The notes beneath the pieces were generated by a model that was given only the letters and a program-made list of their open reading frames with translations, did not search any database and was not told the DNA's origin. Shown here piece by piece: positions 46,200 through 56,000 of a stretch of 64,000 bases of DNA. This stretch comes from CBDCYS01 sp965226185. Its GTDB lineage: Bacteria; Acidobacteriota; Terriglobia; Bryobacterales; UBA6623. The stretch is taken from contig CBDDCT010000007.1 in the NCBI GenBank assembly GCA_965226185.1, positions 124,001-188,000 of the forward strand, read 5' to 3'. Every line of letters begins with the position of its first letter. Within the stretch, counting starts at the first letter, position 1. A program made the position numbers and the translations under genes.

Positions 46200-47289
46200 A
46201 TGATCCGACCAGACTCAAAACCGACAATCCCCAGGGAAGAATTCCGCCAGCGTTGGCAAAGGGTACAGGATATGATGGCCCAACAGCGCTTGGATCTGCT
46301 GATTGCTTACGCAGACGACCGAGCAGTGTTCGGTCCGGCCCACGCCAGGTGGCTGGCTAACTTTCCGGTCCATTTCGAACCAGTTTGTATTCTGTTCGCT
46401 AACAAACACGAACCGATCTTGCTTTGCGGACCCGAGAGCGACGAGTACGCTCTCTTGGCTGGGCGGATACCCAATGTGCAAGTACTTCGAGAATTTACCC
46501 ACCCTGACGAAGATTATCCGTACTCAAAGATAGGAAGCTTTCGGGAGGTTGTGACTGAGATTGCTCACGACGTGAAGTCATTAAAAAGAGTGGGGCTGGC
46601 TGGTCGAGCTCTGATGGGAGCGGATGTCTTGTCTGCGTTTCAGACAGCACTCCCTGACACCCGGTGGGTTGATGTTGAGAACATGATGTGTGATCTGCGG
46701 GCCAAAAAATCAGCGGCGGAGATTGCAGTGATTCGTTACACCTATCAGATTGCGGAAGCCGGACTCGCCGCCGCCGTCGCTGCAATTCGGGAGGGAATAA
46801 CAGAGCGAGAAGTTGCCGCCGAAGCTGAGACAGCCATGCGCCGGGTGGGGGCCGAAGGAACAGGTATCGATACGATCGTCGCTTCAGGTCCAAACTCTAG
46901 GCCCATTCTGGGCCGCTCAACCTTTCGCCTTATTCAAGCCAATGAGTTGGTGTTGTTAACTGTTGCACCACGTTACGAGGGGTACCACGGGGCGATTGGC
47001 CGGCCAGTCCTGGTCGGTCACCCCGATGATGAAATTGTCAGAGCCGTGGATGTCGCGTGTCAGGCGCAAGCGGCCTGCTTTCACAGCCTGCGTCCAGGCG
47101 TGGAGGGTCGTCAAGTGGAAGCGGTGGGGCGACAAGTCGTCGAAGCTGCCGGTTTGGGACCTTATTTCCTCTATTCGGGCGTCCACAGCGTGGGTGTCAT
47201 TGAATTCGAACCGCCAATCTTTGGGCCAAGTAGTGAGGCCAGACTAGAGCCGAACATGGTCATTTCAGTTGACATCCCGCTGTTTAACA
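46200..47289 (+). pseudogene. M24 (Xaa-Pro peptidase-like) gene, 5' part, split by an IS derivative
   Basis: The frame from ATG 46200 is a creatinase/Xaa-Pro peptidase homologue: an N-terminal domain (RWQRVQDMMAQQRLDLLIAY) and an M24 fold (ASGPNSRPILGRSTFRL, HSVGVIEFEPPIFG). The metal ligands look lost: the strand that should carry Asp reads LVLLTVAPRYEGYHGAIGRP. It may thus be a non-catalytic homologue. The IS derivative at 47290 supplies a premature TGA at 47292-47294. Joined to 47825-47922 it gives an exact 395-residue protein. Confidence 0.85.
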
Positions 47290-47819
47290 CCTGAATTATG
47301 CACTGCGGCGTGGACCTGAGGAGGGCTGAGCCGCAAGGGACCATTGGGAACCCCCGAAAACATGGGGTAAAAAGGTAGGCTGGCAAAGATCCCAGCTTCG
47401 CCAGCCAACCCCAAGGAGGTCACCCACATGGTTACCAGACGAAAACAGCATAGCTCCCAAAGGCCCGTCCAACAAGGCCCAGCCGTGACGGCCTCGCGAC
47501 CCAATAAAATCGGGGCTTCGACGCCTTACCACTTCCGCGGCAAGAAGCCGACTCCCTACGGCGGCTTTCTGCCGGTGGTCGGGAGGGCGCTGATCTGAGA
47601 GCCTGGCTATGCGCTATGCATAAAATTTTATGCACTAGCCGTAACGCACTGGAAACACGTCACTTCCGAGCGAGGTTTTGACGACGCGGAATCTGGGCGG
47701 GAAGGGAAACCGGGGACGGAGAAGCCAAAAGACCAGTTGCCGAGCTACCACCTCACGACGACCGCCAACCCGCTACGAACGCAGCCACACTCGCAAAGTG
47801 AATCTGTGCATAATTCAGG
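47290..47819 (+). mobile_element. 530-bp deletion derivative of the IS1380-like element at 23267
   Basis: The ends are the same 14-bp CCTGAATTATGCAC repeats (47290-47303, 47806-47819). They are flanked by the direct repeat TAACA (47285-47289, 47820-47824). The first 290 bp resemble the left end of the 1801-bp element and the last 240 bp its right end; about 1.3 kb of transposase gene is gone. Its target duplication differs from the parent, so it is an independent insertion. It carries a perfect subterminal palindrome TGCATAAAATTTTATGCA near 47617. Confidence 0.93.
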
Positions 47820-47824
47820 TAACA

Positions 47825-47922
47825 CCCCGTGGGGTGGTTTGCGGATCGAAGATGGTTACCGGATTACTGAGACCGGAGCAGAAAAACTGCACGAGACTCC
47901 ATACAAGTTTTCAGTTTCTTAG
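47825..47922 (+). pseudogene. M24 homologue gene, 3' part
   Basis: After the IS derivative the original frame continues (TPWGGLRIEDGYRITETGAE, KLHETPYKFSVS, stop). The phrase LRIEDGYRITETGAE is the typical last strand of M24 peptidases. Together with 46200-47289 it completes the gene. Confidence 0.88.
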
Positions 47923-48200
47923 ACTTTTTCCAAAGAACCGCGAGTCTCGTCTCACGATCGGCTTTTGCCACTCTCGGGAATGTCAGAAGCGATGTCCCCC
48001 GGATCTTGTAGTAGCTGATGGTGGAGCCGACCATGACGGTCAAATTGTAGCGTTACCAGGTACCTGGTGGTCGCAGGGCGCTGAACCGGGAGCCGCTGGT
48101 TCTACTGCGCCGAGCGTCCGCTTGGGAATGAGGTTCGGGAAAAAACTTTAACATGTTAAGAATTTCCGAAGAGGTCTCAAGAAGAAAGCACCCAAGAGTC

Positions 48201-49442
48201 TCATCTCCAATCTTCCTCTGCCTCGTCTGCTTCCAGCTCTTCGTCTAGTTCTTCTGGCAGATGCTCATCCACCAGCCGCTCGATGCGTTCATGAAGCTGC
48301 TCGTCGGTGAGGTCAGGCTTCCGAAGCAGCTCCTTCACCAGGATTGGTTCGATTTTCTTCTTGAACTTTTCCCCAAGGTCCCAGCGCTCAGAAACACTCT
48401 CGAACTCAATCTTTGACTCACCCAGTTTCCGAAGGTAGTCATCCACATGCCCGAGCCTCCAGAGCAGACGATTCTTGGCCCGCCATAAAGCCCCCTCAGC
48501 TTCTTGCTTGCGCCGGGTCTCTTCCTGCTGCTTCTTTAGCTTCGCCTCCTCCACCTGTTGTTTGCGCCGGGCCTCTTCCTGCTGCTTCTTTAGCTTGGCC
48601 TCCTCCGCCTCCCTCTCGCGTTGGGCTTGTGCCTCTTGTTTCTTCCGCTGAACCGCCGCCTTTTCCGCTCGTTTGTCTATGATCTGTTGGAGATGTGGGA
48701 GAAGCTGATCCCGGATCTGTTCCATCATCCCGACGCCGCAACCCACCGGCAGTTTCTCTATCTCCGCTCTCACGACATCTCTCCCCACCTCTCGGTCCCG
48801 CGCCGTGTCACCTCGCAAGCAGGATGAAATACTACCGATGATTTCTTCGCATTGCTTTTCGTGCTCGTGTTTGACAATGAAAGGCTGCATTGCCTCCTTG
48901 GCAGCCAACTCCAGCTCTTCCCGCGTTGCTTCCGGCCTCAGCTTTCTTATTGCTTGGGCCGCAGCTCTCATGGCCTTGGGCTTCTCGTCGGAATATTTGA
49001 TCTCGTAGGGCAGGGCATCATCAATTACCTTTTGGATTTCCTGCCGTCGCCTCCACGGTCGGAGACCTTTCTCCGTTGCCGCCTCCACAAGCTGCCGGAC
49101 CACTGTGCGACTCTCAGTAAGGTTCAGCCTGGCCAAGGTCTCGATGACCTGTTTGTGCACCTGCAGCTTCATCTCCTCCGGGGCGTCATAGGGCAACGAC
49201 CGCAGCGCATACTCAATCCACTGCGACTGCCACTGCTGTCGGCGCTGCTGTTCCTGAACCTGAGCCTGCTGCCGTCGCTGCTGATGCCTCTGTTCCTGCA
49301 ACCGAGTCCGGCGTTGGTCCTGCCTGTCTTCCTCCTCTTGATCCCGCCCGCGGAAGAAATCCATTTCCTCTTCGATCTGGCGGCGAACACCCAGCTTCTG
49401 TAGCTTCAGCTTTTGGCGCTCAAGATCCTCCGCATCGGCAAC
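48201..49442 (-). pseudogene. HTH-coiled-coil protein gene, 3' part
   Basis: The frame, entered from the IS630 insertion, reads VADAEDLERQKLKLQKLGVR and then very Glu/Gln/Arg/Lys-rich helices, for example QEEEDRQDQRRTRLQEQRHQ and EEAKLKKQQEEARRKQQVEE, which is an alpha-helical coiled coil. It ends in an acidic tail (DEHLPEELDEELEADEAEED). Residues 95-210 (SQWIEYALRSLPYDAPEEMK; AATEKGLRPWRRRQEIQKVI) form a conserved-looking helical domain I cannot name. With 50557-50832 it gives 505 residues in frame. Confidence 0.85.
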
Positions 49443-49455
49443 TAAACACAACGTC

Positions 49456-49995
49456 TTAACTAATTGCGCATAGTCGGCGCAGCGTGTCATTCGGCTGGCC
49501 CCACGTGGCAAACTCGGCTTCCGCAGCTGCGATCACTTCCTCCAGGGTCGCAAAGTAGCGGTTGTGCAGGCAACGCCGCCGGGTCAGCTTCCAGACTCGC
49601 TCGATCGGATTCAACTCGGGACTGTAGGGCGGCAAGTAATCCAGCTCAAAGCCAGGTGCGTTTTCCTCGCGCCACGCTTTGTGCAGTCGGGCATGGTGGT
49701 ACCTGGCGTTGTCAGCGATGACCGCCACGCGGCGCCCTCCAATGCGGCTCACCTGCTGGAGTTGCTTCATGAATTCCCAAAAGGTCCCGGCATTGAATTT
49801 CCCCGTCTCGCGACAAGACCAAAACCGACCATCGCGTAGTCGCACGGCACCAAAATATCCGACGCTTCGCCGGGTCGGATGATGCAGCAGGATGGGATCC
49901 TTCGTCTCCGGAGGCACCCACATCCGACAACGCGAGCCGTGCTGCTGAAAGTGCACTTCGTCGCTGGCCCAAAGGTCGACGGCCGGGTCGGCCAT
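49456..49995 (-). CDS. IS630 transposase, DDE half (orfB)
   Basis: This 179-residue frame has MADPAVDLWASDEVHFQQHG (first Asp), RVAVIADNARYHHARLHKAW (second Asp) and LPPYSPELNPIERVWKLTRR (Glu), the complete catalytic triad. It has no good start of its own and lies in the other frame from the upstream half; a T8 run on the plus strand at 50007-50014 (A8 on the coding strand) marks the shift site. The two frames are probably joined by programmed frameshifting. Confidence 0.9.
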   Translation of the reverse strand: MADPAVDLWASDEVHFQQHGSRCRMWVPPETKDPILLHHPTRRSVGYFGAVRLRDGRFWSCRETGKFNAGTFWEFMKQLQQVSRIGGRRVAVIADNARYHHARLHKAWREENAPGFELDYLPPYSPELNPIERVWKLTRRRCLHNRYFATLEEVIAAAEAEFATWGQPNDTLRRLCAIS

Positions 49996-50537
49996 CAGCG
50001 CTTGGAGTTTTTTTTATGCGTCTTCTGCTGTTCCTCGTCGGCGCGAGCGATCTTGGGCCGCGGCTTGCGCAGCCGAAAGCCCAATTGCCGGAACAGACGC
50101 TGGCACTGACGCACGCCCACAGTGATGCCGTATTGTTGCTCGATCCAGACCGCCAACGTTTTGCCATCCCATAGATTTCCGCTCAGGCCTGCCTCCCGCG
50201 GCGTCTGACGAAGAGCAGCGTTGATCTCTTCGAGCTGCTGCTCATTCAACCGCGGGGGCCGCCCGGCCCGCTCTCCCTCGCGCAAGCCCGCCAAGCCTTT
50301 CTGCTCGAAACGACCCACCCAATATTCCACCGACCGTGGTGCGTCGCCCAGCAGCCTGGCCACCTGTGGGCAGGTCATTCCTTGGGCCACCAGCAGCACG
50401 CCGTGGAGGCGGTGGTCGTAGCGGGAATCCAGGGAGCGTCGGATCTCATCCTGCAATCCAAGAACGATGTTTTCAGCGTCAGCAATGCGAAGTGGTCTCA
50501 TTTCCCCATGAGAGCACAGCCTGCATACTATGCGCAA
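49995..50537 (-). CDS. IS630 transposase, HTH half (orfA)
   Basis: The 180-residue frame carries the DNA-binding region: LLVAQGMTCPQVARLLGDAP (HTH) and RAGRPPRLNEQQLEEINAAL, ending in a lysine-rich tail (QQKTHKKNSKR). It stops just past an A-rich slippery run where the DDE half begins. Alone it would be a short DNA-binding protein; with a shift it gives the full enzyme. Confidence 0.88.
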   Translation of the reverse strand: MRIVCRLCSHGEMRPLRIADAENIVLGLQDEIRRSLDSRYDHRLHGVLLVAQGMTCPQVARLLGDAPRSVEYWVGRFEQKGLAGLREGERAGRPPRLNEQQLEEINAALRQTPREAGLSGNLWDGKTLAVWIEQQYGITVGVRQCQRLFRQLGFRLRKPRPKIARADEEQQKTHKKNSKR

Positions 50538-50556
50538 TAACTTATGACGTTATGTT

Positions 50557-50832
50557 TAGATCCTCGGATGGGGGAGCCAGCAAGCCCTCGGTCTCTGGTT
50601 TGTTCCCTCTCTGGGGACTTCGAGCAGAGGGGAGGCCGTCTTCTTCCATGGCTGGCAGCGGTGGGAGGCCTTCCCGCTGTAGCCGCTGGATCTCTTCAGC
50701 CGGGAATCGCCATTGCGAGCCGGTGAAGTCGGCATCAACCAGACCCGCCTCCGCCAACCGCCGGAGAGCATGAGCTGACACTCCCAAAACCTTTGCAGCC
50801 TGCCCTGATCGATATACAGTTCCAACCGCCAT
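50557..50832 (-). pseudogene. HTH-coiled-coil protein gene, 5' part
   Basis: From ATG 50832 the protein reads MAVGTVYRSGQAAKVLGVSA, then HALRRLAEAGLVDADFTGSQ and WRFPAEEIQRLQREGLPPLP, a MerR/excisionase-type helix-turn-helix with the usual wing. A short linker leads to EDL, where IS630 cuts it; VADAEDL follows beyond the element. Such a DNA-binding head on a long coiled coil suggests a chromosome- or plasmid-organising or regulatory role, but I cannot name the family. Confidence 0.85.
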
Positions 50833-51174
50833 TTCAAACCCCCTTTAACCGTTGATCCCTCCACGGTCCGTGCCCGAATCGACGAAATATCGACAAACCA
50901 TGGACGAAATCCACGGTTCGTGCCCGTTTAGTGCCCGGTCCGTGAACAGTCGTGAACGAACCATGCACAGACGCTGGAATTGTGTGCTGTTTCCTTTTGT
51001 TCTAACAGCTAATCCCGCAAGTGAATACACAATCCGGCTGGAATCCAGCCTCTGACCCCTGTTAAAAACCTTCTGGCCAATTTGGCATGCTAGATGAGTC
51101 CCTAAGGGCCGTTGGATCATTTCACGGTCATCTGCCTTCCGAAGGGGGAAACGTAACTACCTGAGGAACCTTCT
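50833..51174. other. upstream region of the HTH-coiled-coil gene
   Basis: No gene. It holds three related elements, CCACGGTCCGTGCCCG (50861-50876), CCACGGTTCGTGCCCG (50911-50926, exactly 50 bp further) and GTGCCCGGTCCGTGAAC (50931-50947), likely binding sites for a regulator, perhaps the HTH protein itself. Confidence 0.65.
50861..50947. promoter_or_regulatory. repeated CCACGG-CGTGCCCG elements
   Basis: Two 16-mers differing at one position, spaced 50 bp start to start, and a third partial copy on the same strand. Each contains the half-palindrome CACGGtcCGTG. They lie 29-115 bp before the HTH gene start. Repeats spaced near five helical turns fit cooperative binding and autoregulation. Confidence 0.6.
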
Positions 51175-51180
51175 GTTGCC

Positions 51181-52832
51181 GTCAATCATCCTAAAAACGG
51201 CGGTTGAATAGGCGGTCCAGGGGGCAAGTGGTTGATACTGTGGTGGATGGCGAAACCACGACGCACAAAGCGGCTTCACCCGTTGGGGGAGCCCCAAAAC
51301 GCAATCACAAAGCAGAGCAGTGGCAGCCGGGCGGTGGACACCTACGGCGGCAAGGTGCACCTGCGCTGGGACGCCGAGGCGGCGGTGACCGCCTACGGGC
51401 AGATGCCCTACTTCATCGAGTTCCTCAAAACCGCCGGGTTGTTCGACGACTGGGTCGCCGATTGTCCGCTCGACTACCGCAGCCCCAATGCGCCGGCGGA
51501 GCGCGACGTGTTGGGCACCCTGCTGCTGAGCCTGCTGGCCGGACATCGCCGCTATGCGCACATCAGCTCGATCCGCGGCGACGGGGTCAACCCGCGGTTG
51601 CTGGGGATGAGCAAGGTCGTCAGCGAAGACTCGGCGCGGCGGGCGTTTCAAGGGGCCGACGAGAAGGCCTGCGGCGACTGGCTGCGCGAGCATCCGCGGC
51701 GGAGCTACGAGGCGCTGCTGGAAGAGCCTTGGATCCTCGACGTCGACTCCAGCGTCAAGCCGCTCTACGGGCGCCAGCAGGGCGCCAAGCGCGGTTACAA
51801 CCCGGGCAAGCCGGGTCGCCCTTCGCATGTCTATCACACTTACTTCGTGGCCAACCCGCGGCTGCTGCTGGAGGTGGAAATGCAGCCGGGCAACCAGACG
51901 GCGTCCTCGTATGCGCAGCCGGAGTTGTGGAAGTTTCTCGACGGCTTGGCGCCTGAGCAGCGGCCGGCGCTGCTGCGCGGCGATATCGGCTGGGGGACGG
52001 AGCGGATGATGCTGGGCGCCGAACAGCGCGAGCTTCCTTACTTATTCAAGTTGCGGCAGAGCCGGGGCGTGAAGGGACTGTTGGAGAGGCTGTTTCGCAG
52101 CGAGGAATGGGAGCCGGCGGGAAGAGGCTGGCAAGGGATTCGCACCGAGTTGCGGCTCCAAGGCTGGAGCCGGCCCCGGCCGCTGGTGGTGTTGCGGCGC
52201 CAGATTCGCAACGATCTGGCGCTCACTCAGCCCGACCCGGCTGCGCCGAAGCAATTGTCGCTGGGCTGGGCCGAGGTGGTCGACCACGGCGTGCTCTACG
52301 AGTACGCGCTGCTGGTGACCTCACTCGACGAGGAGGTGGCGACGATCGCGCAGCACTATCGCGAGCGGGCGGACGCGGAGAACAACTTTGACGAATTGAA
52401 GAACCAGTGGAGCTGGTCGGGTTTCACGACCCAGGACCTGCTGCGTTGTCAGGTGCTGGCGCGCATCGCGGCGCTGGTGTACAACTGGTGGACGCTGTTT
52501 ACGCGGCTGGCGATCCCCGCCAAGCATGGCGAGGCGATCACGACGCGGCCGCTGCTGCTGCACGGCATTGCCCGGCGGACGCGCCATGGCCACCAAACGA
52601 CCGTGACGATTACGAGCTTGCACGCCAGGGCGCGGCGGATGAAGGCGGCTTTGCAGCGGGCCAGCGCCTTTCTGCAATGGCTGCGAGCAACTGCGGAGCA
52701 GTTGACCCGAGCCCAACGCTGGCGACTGATCCTGAGCTGGATTTTCCGCCAATTCCTCCGCGGCAGAGTCCTCGGCGCCCCCTTGTATGTCACCGATGCG
52801 CCCTCCTAACTGCCGTTTTTAGGTTGATCGGC
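51181..52832 (+). mobile_element. IS4/IS1380-like element, about 1.65 kb
   Basis: Inverted ends are visible: CATCCTAAAAACGGCGGTT near 51188 and, from the right, CAACCTAAAAACGGCAGTT near 52813-52831. The transposase gene fills the element. I could not identify a clear target duplication, so the exact borders are approximate. Confidence 0.7.
51247..52809 (+). CDS. DDE transposase (IS4/IS1380-like group)
   Basis: The roughly 520-residue transposase has a basic N-terminus (AKPRRTKRLHP), then PWILDVDSSVKPLYGRQQGA (first Asp), PALLRGDIGWGTERMMLGAE (second Asp) and HYRERADAENNFDELKNQWS (Glu). The spacing and YxxR-x-E-x-NN motif match the IS4/IS1380 superfamily, though I cannot place the subgroup. 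ATG 51247 is preferred to the TTG at 51232. The frame is intact. Confidence 0.88.
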   Translation: MAKPRRTKRLHPLGEPQNAITKQSSGSRAVDTYGGKVHLRWDAEAAVTAYGQMPYFIEFLKTAGLFDDWVADCPLDYRSPNAPAERDVLGTLLLSLLAGHRRYAHISSIRGDGVNPRLLGMSKVVSEDSARRAFQGADEKACGDWLREHPRRSYEALLEEPWILDVDSSVKPLYGRQQGAKRGYNPGKPGRPSHVYHTYFVANPRLLLEVEMQPGNQTASSYAQPELWKFLDGLAPEQRPALLRGDIGWGTERMMLGAEQRELPYLFKLRQSRGVKGLLERLFRSEEWEPAGRGWQGIRTELRLQGWSRPRPLVVLRRQIRNDLALTQPDPAAPKQLSLGWAEVVDHGVLYEYALLVTSLDEEVATIAQHYRERADAENNFDELKNQWSWSGFTTQDLLRCQVLARIAALVYNWWTLFTRLAIPAKHGEAITTRPLLLHGIARRTRHGHQTTVTITSLHARARRMKAALQRASAFLQWLRATAEQLTRAQRWRLILSWIFRQFLRGRVLGAPLYVTDAPS

Positions 52833-53146
52833 AAACAACGCACGGATGGATGAAACCGACCCAGGCTGAGGGCGGGTGCAACATACCTCCAGTCGAAACG
52901 AGAGAACCGGGGAGGAATCTTTAACACGTTAAAGATCTAAGGACGAAACCCGGCCCGAGATGGCAGCGGCAATTCAGCCGGACAGTAAACGCTGCGCCGG
53001 TAGGGAGGATCTATCTGGCATAATTGACGTATTCCTGTCGGAAGTGCCTGGGATCTTGGCTGAGGATGTCAAGACCCATGGTCTGCACCTACGTGCTGAA
53101 CCGCGGTGGTCAAGGGGTCCGCAGCCCACTCGACAGGCACAAGGCG
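52833..53146. other. intergenic region after the transposase
   Basis: No gene is supported. It contains the second copy of the 20-bp palindrome at 52917-52936, and lies just past the 3' end of the STAND gene. Confidence 0.55.
52917..52936. repeat. 20-bp palindrome, copy 2
   Basis: ATCTTTAACACGTTAAAGAT, identical to 45237-45256. Confidence 0.85.
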
Positions 53147-55991
53147 TTACGGCTCGAACCGCTCGTCCTCTTCCTTCTTCCGCCACTCGGCGGCTGTCGC
53201 TTCACTAGACGCCAATTCTCTTTTCGCCCATCTGCGTATCACTGGTTCGGAGTGATTCAAAAACGCCTTGGCAGTCCTGGCGTGTGCTTCATGTTGGGAT
53301 GAGATCTCTCCGCTGAATACCTGCAGGTCGTGCCGCCCAGTCGAAAACCTATCGAAGACTCGCTCATCCTCTCCATAAGCGGAGAGAACTTGTTCGGTCA
53401 GCTCTGGAACGACGGGCTTGCCGTCTGCAGTCACCGATGGAGACGGTAAGTGGTAGGCAATCGCGCGGGCCCCTTCAACTCCCGCGTCACCAAGCCAGTC
53501 CAAGATCACATCGACCGGCAGCGAGGTGAATATTCCTCTTCTCGGGCCAATCAACCACCGCCAACCCTGATCAGGATCAAGAATCGCCTCTCCAATGATC
53601 TTCATAACTATCTGAGAGTGACGAGCGGCAAGTTTCGCAAGAACTGAGGTGGCATAGTCACTCTTTTTCAGATCCTCGCCCGCGATTGAGCTGGCCGCGA
53701 CCGACGCGGTCCACTCCGGCTCGGTTTCGGAGAGCAAGGAGAGAGACTCCTTCCACCAGAAACCAGAGCCATCGTCAATTTTGGCACTGCGTTCCAGGGT
53801 TCCCTTGATCGTCGAAAGCGTCGCGGCGTCCTCTTTGGGTGGTTCTCCTCGTGCGACTTGAGCCTTCAGCCTGCTACCAATGAACTCGGTCGCCTGTTTT
53901 AGCTGGGCCACTGGGCACCCCGGAGGAGCCAACACCCTCAGCGCAGCGGCGAACTGCTCGGTGGAAGCGGAATTGAGGACATTTCCGTAATGCAGGTATT
54001 GAAGGTAACCGGGCGATAGCTTCCCGGTCGCAACAAGACGCACAAGGCGCGTTATAGGGTCAGTGACTTCCAGCCCGGCAACTATGATTTCGGCAGCCAT
54101 CTCGGGGTCTTCGTCTTCTAACCGATCAAGAGTCGCGTTGATCAAACTCTGCTGCGCGGGGGAACTATTTAGGAGACTGCCGACATAGCCACGGATAAGA
54201 GCTGAAGACCGTGATCGCCGTGAACCGGCCAAGATGACATCGAAGAACGCAGCGTTGGAATCTTTCTGGCCTAAGGAAAAACCAAGCGACGACGCACTTC
54301 GAGCTTCCTCCGAACACAGATAGCCCACGGTTGATTCAAGGAGAGAGGGATTCGTGACCATCTCGTCCACCAGCGGTTCGATCTCCGACCCCTGGCTGTG
54401 AACGTTTTCCCGAATGCCATGGTGCCAAACATCCTTGCCCACGACGCTCCGCAAGCGCCCAGCAAAGTCCTTGGGGATCAGGTCTTTTCGCCAATCTCTT
54501 ACCCTTTGGCAATACTCAACGAACGCCGGTGCCGGATTCGCTCCTTTCCCGCACTCGTACTGGAGGTAATCGTCGATCTGTTCCAACCACGGTGCGAGTA
54601 GAGCCTCTGACATCCGGTGTTTTTCGAGGATGCTCCCCAGACGGTCAAGCTGCCCCCACGACAAAAGGGCCCTCAGATGAACGATGAGGTAATTCCAAGC
54701 TGCGGATGCCAGCGGATCATCCTTGCTCAAAAGTTCCTGTATTAGTGCCATTCCTGCTGAAAGGCACGCATCCCATTCCTCTTGCGTTTTCGGTGTCCAA
54801 TCAGCGGGTGGGATCCTACCGCCAACAAGGCTCGGGGAGCTCATCCGAGTAACATGGGCTACCATCAAGTGGTCGAGCCCACCAAGCGCTAGGTCCCTTT
54901 CGGTGGGATCACTCGACAAAACAACCTCTCGAAAAAGCGGAAAGCGATCGAGGAACGGCACGGCAGTTCCGGGAAGATAGACGCGGAACAACTGCCTCCA
55001 AATACCTGTGGCATTGTTCCCAATACCGGGTTCGGTTTCCGCCAGAGCCAGCTTCCGCAAGATGAGCTCCGCGCTTGGGAAGTATTCCGGAAAGGGGGCC
55101 AACCGCTCGGCTGCCCAGACGATGCTTCGGCGCACTCCGGTTCCCCCGAATTCGCTCCCCTTGATCGCGAGCAATTGCTCATTTGAGGCTTCCCTGACCA
55201 GCCTTTCCAACTGCGGGAGATAGGTGGTGGGATCTGTCTCAAGCAGGCCGAGAAGCTGGTCTACCTTGTTTTCATCAGCCAGATCGGTGGGAACAAGGTC
55301 CGCAACTCTTTTCCAAAAGTGTGCGCTCACAAAAGAACGCACCTCCTGGTTGGCTAAGCCACGAACTCGTAATTCGAACGAGGAGAGCAATAGCTGAGGT
55401 ATGCGATCGAGAAATTTCCGAGGGTTCGGTTCGGCCCACCTTGTCCAAGCGTGTTGAAAAGCGATCTCGGCGATTATCTGAGGCGTCACGTATACATAAC
55501 GCGGAGTCGAGGCCAGGAATCCGGGAGCGTCCTTTAACCGACTCGCGGCGTTACGTATTGACGCAGGATCGACGCCAGTGAGTTCCGCCAGGCACTCCAG
55601 TTGCTCCGCGACGTCGTCTTCCCAACCGACACGATGCAGTAACGCCACGGCTTCAACAACCTGCTGGTCTTCTTTCAGCCGGTCGCGGTAGTAATCCTCA
55701 AGAAGGGCTAGCCCGGGGCCCAGACTGCCTGCGTGGTCCATCTGGGAATCGAGCTTGCAGAGGTCCGCGGCGAGCCGAATGTAACCATCAGAGCTGTGTG
55801 CGTAAGTGCGTCTCCTCTCGTGGGGAACCATCGTGAAGTTGTTCTCAAGGATCTTTTCTACGGACGGAACCGGGATCTTCTCAAGCCAAATACCAGGGGC
55901 TCCGCCTGGTGAGGGTTCTCCCGCGTTATCGATCGCAATTACTCTGATGTTCGATCCACTACCCTGGACGATTTTTCGAAGAGCTTCCCGC
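53147..55991 (-). pseudogene. nuclease-STAND NTPase gene, 3' part
   Basis: After the IS4 insertion the frame continues GREALRKIVQGSGSNIRVIA-IDNAGEP, the strand following Walker B of a STAND ATPase, then MVPHERRRTYAHSSDGYIRL and a long all-helical C-terminal region of about 850 residues with HEAT/TPR-like pairs (LEDYYRDRLKEDQQVVEAVA; WNYLIVHLRALLSWGQLDRL; AAFFDVILAGSRRSRSSALI). In the antiviral STAND family such C-terminal repeats sense phage proteins. Joined to 57417-58264 it yields 1230 residues in frame. An internal ATG at 55831 could allow a helical product alone. Confidence 0.85.
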
Positions 55992-56000
55992 CCTTGAACC

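Larger units (their letters stand above)
49445..50556 (-). mobile_element. complete IS630-family element, 1112 bp
   Basis: Long imperfect inverted ends (AACACAACGTCTTAACTAAT at the left; AACATAACGTCATAAGTTAT from the right; both continue TTGCGCATAG) are bounded by TA on each side (49443-49444 and 50557-50558), the standard IS630 target. It carries the two overlapping transposase frames. Removing it and one TA restores the host gene exactly. Confidence 0.93.
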
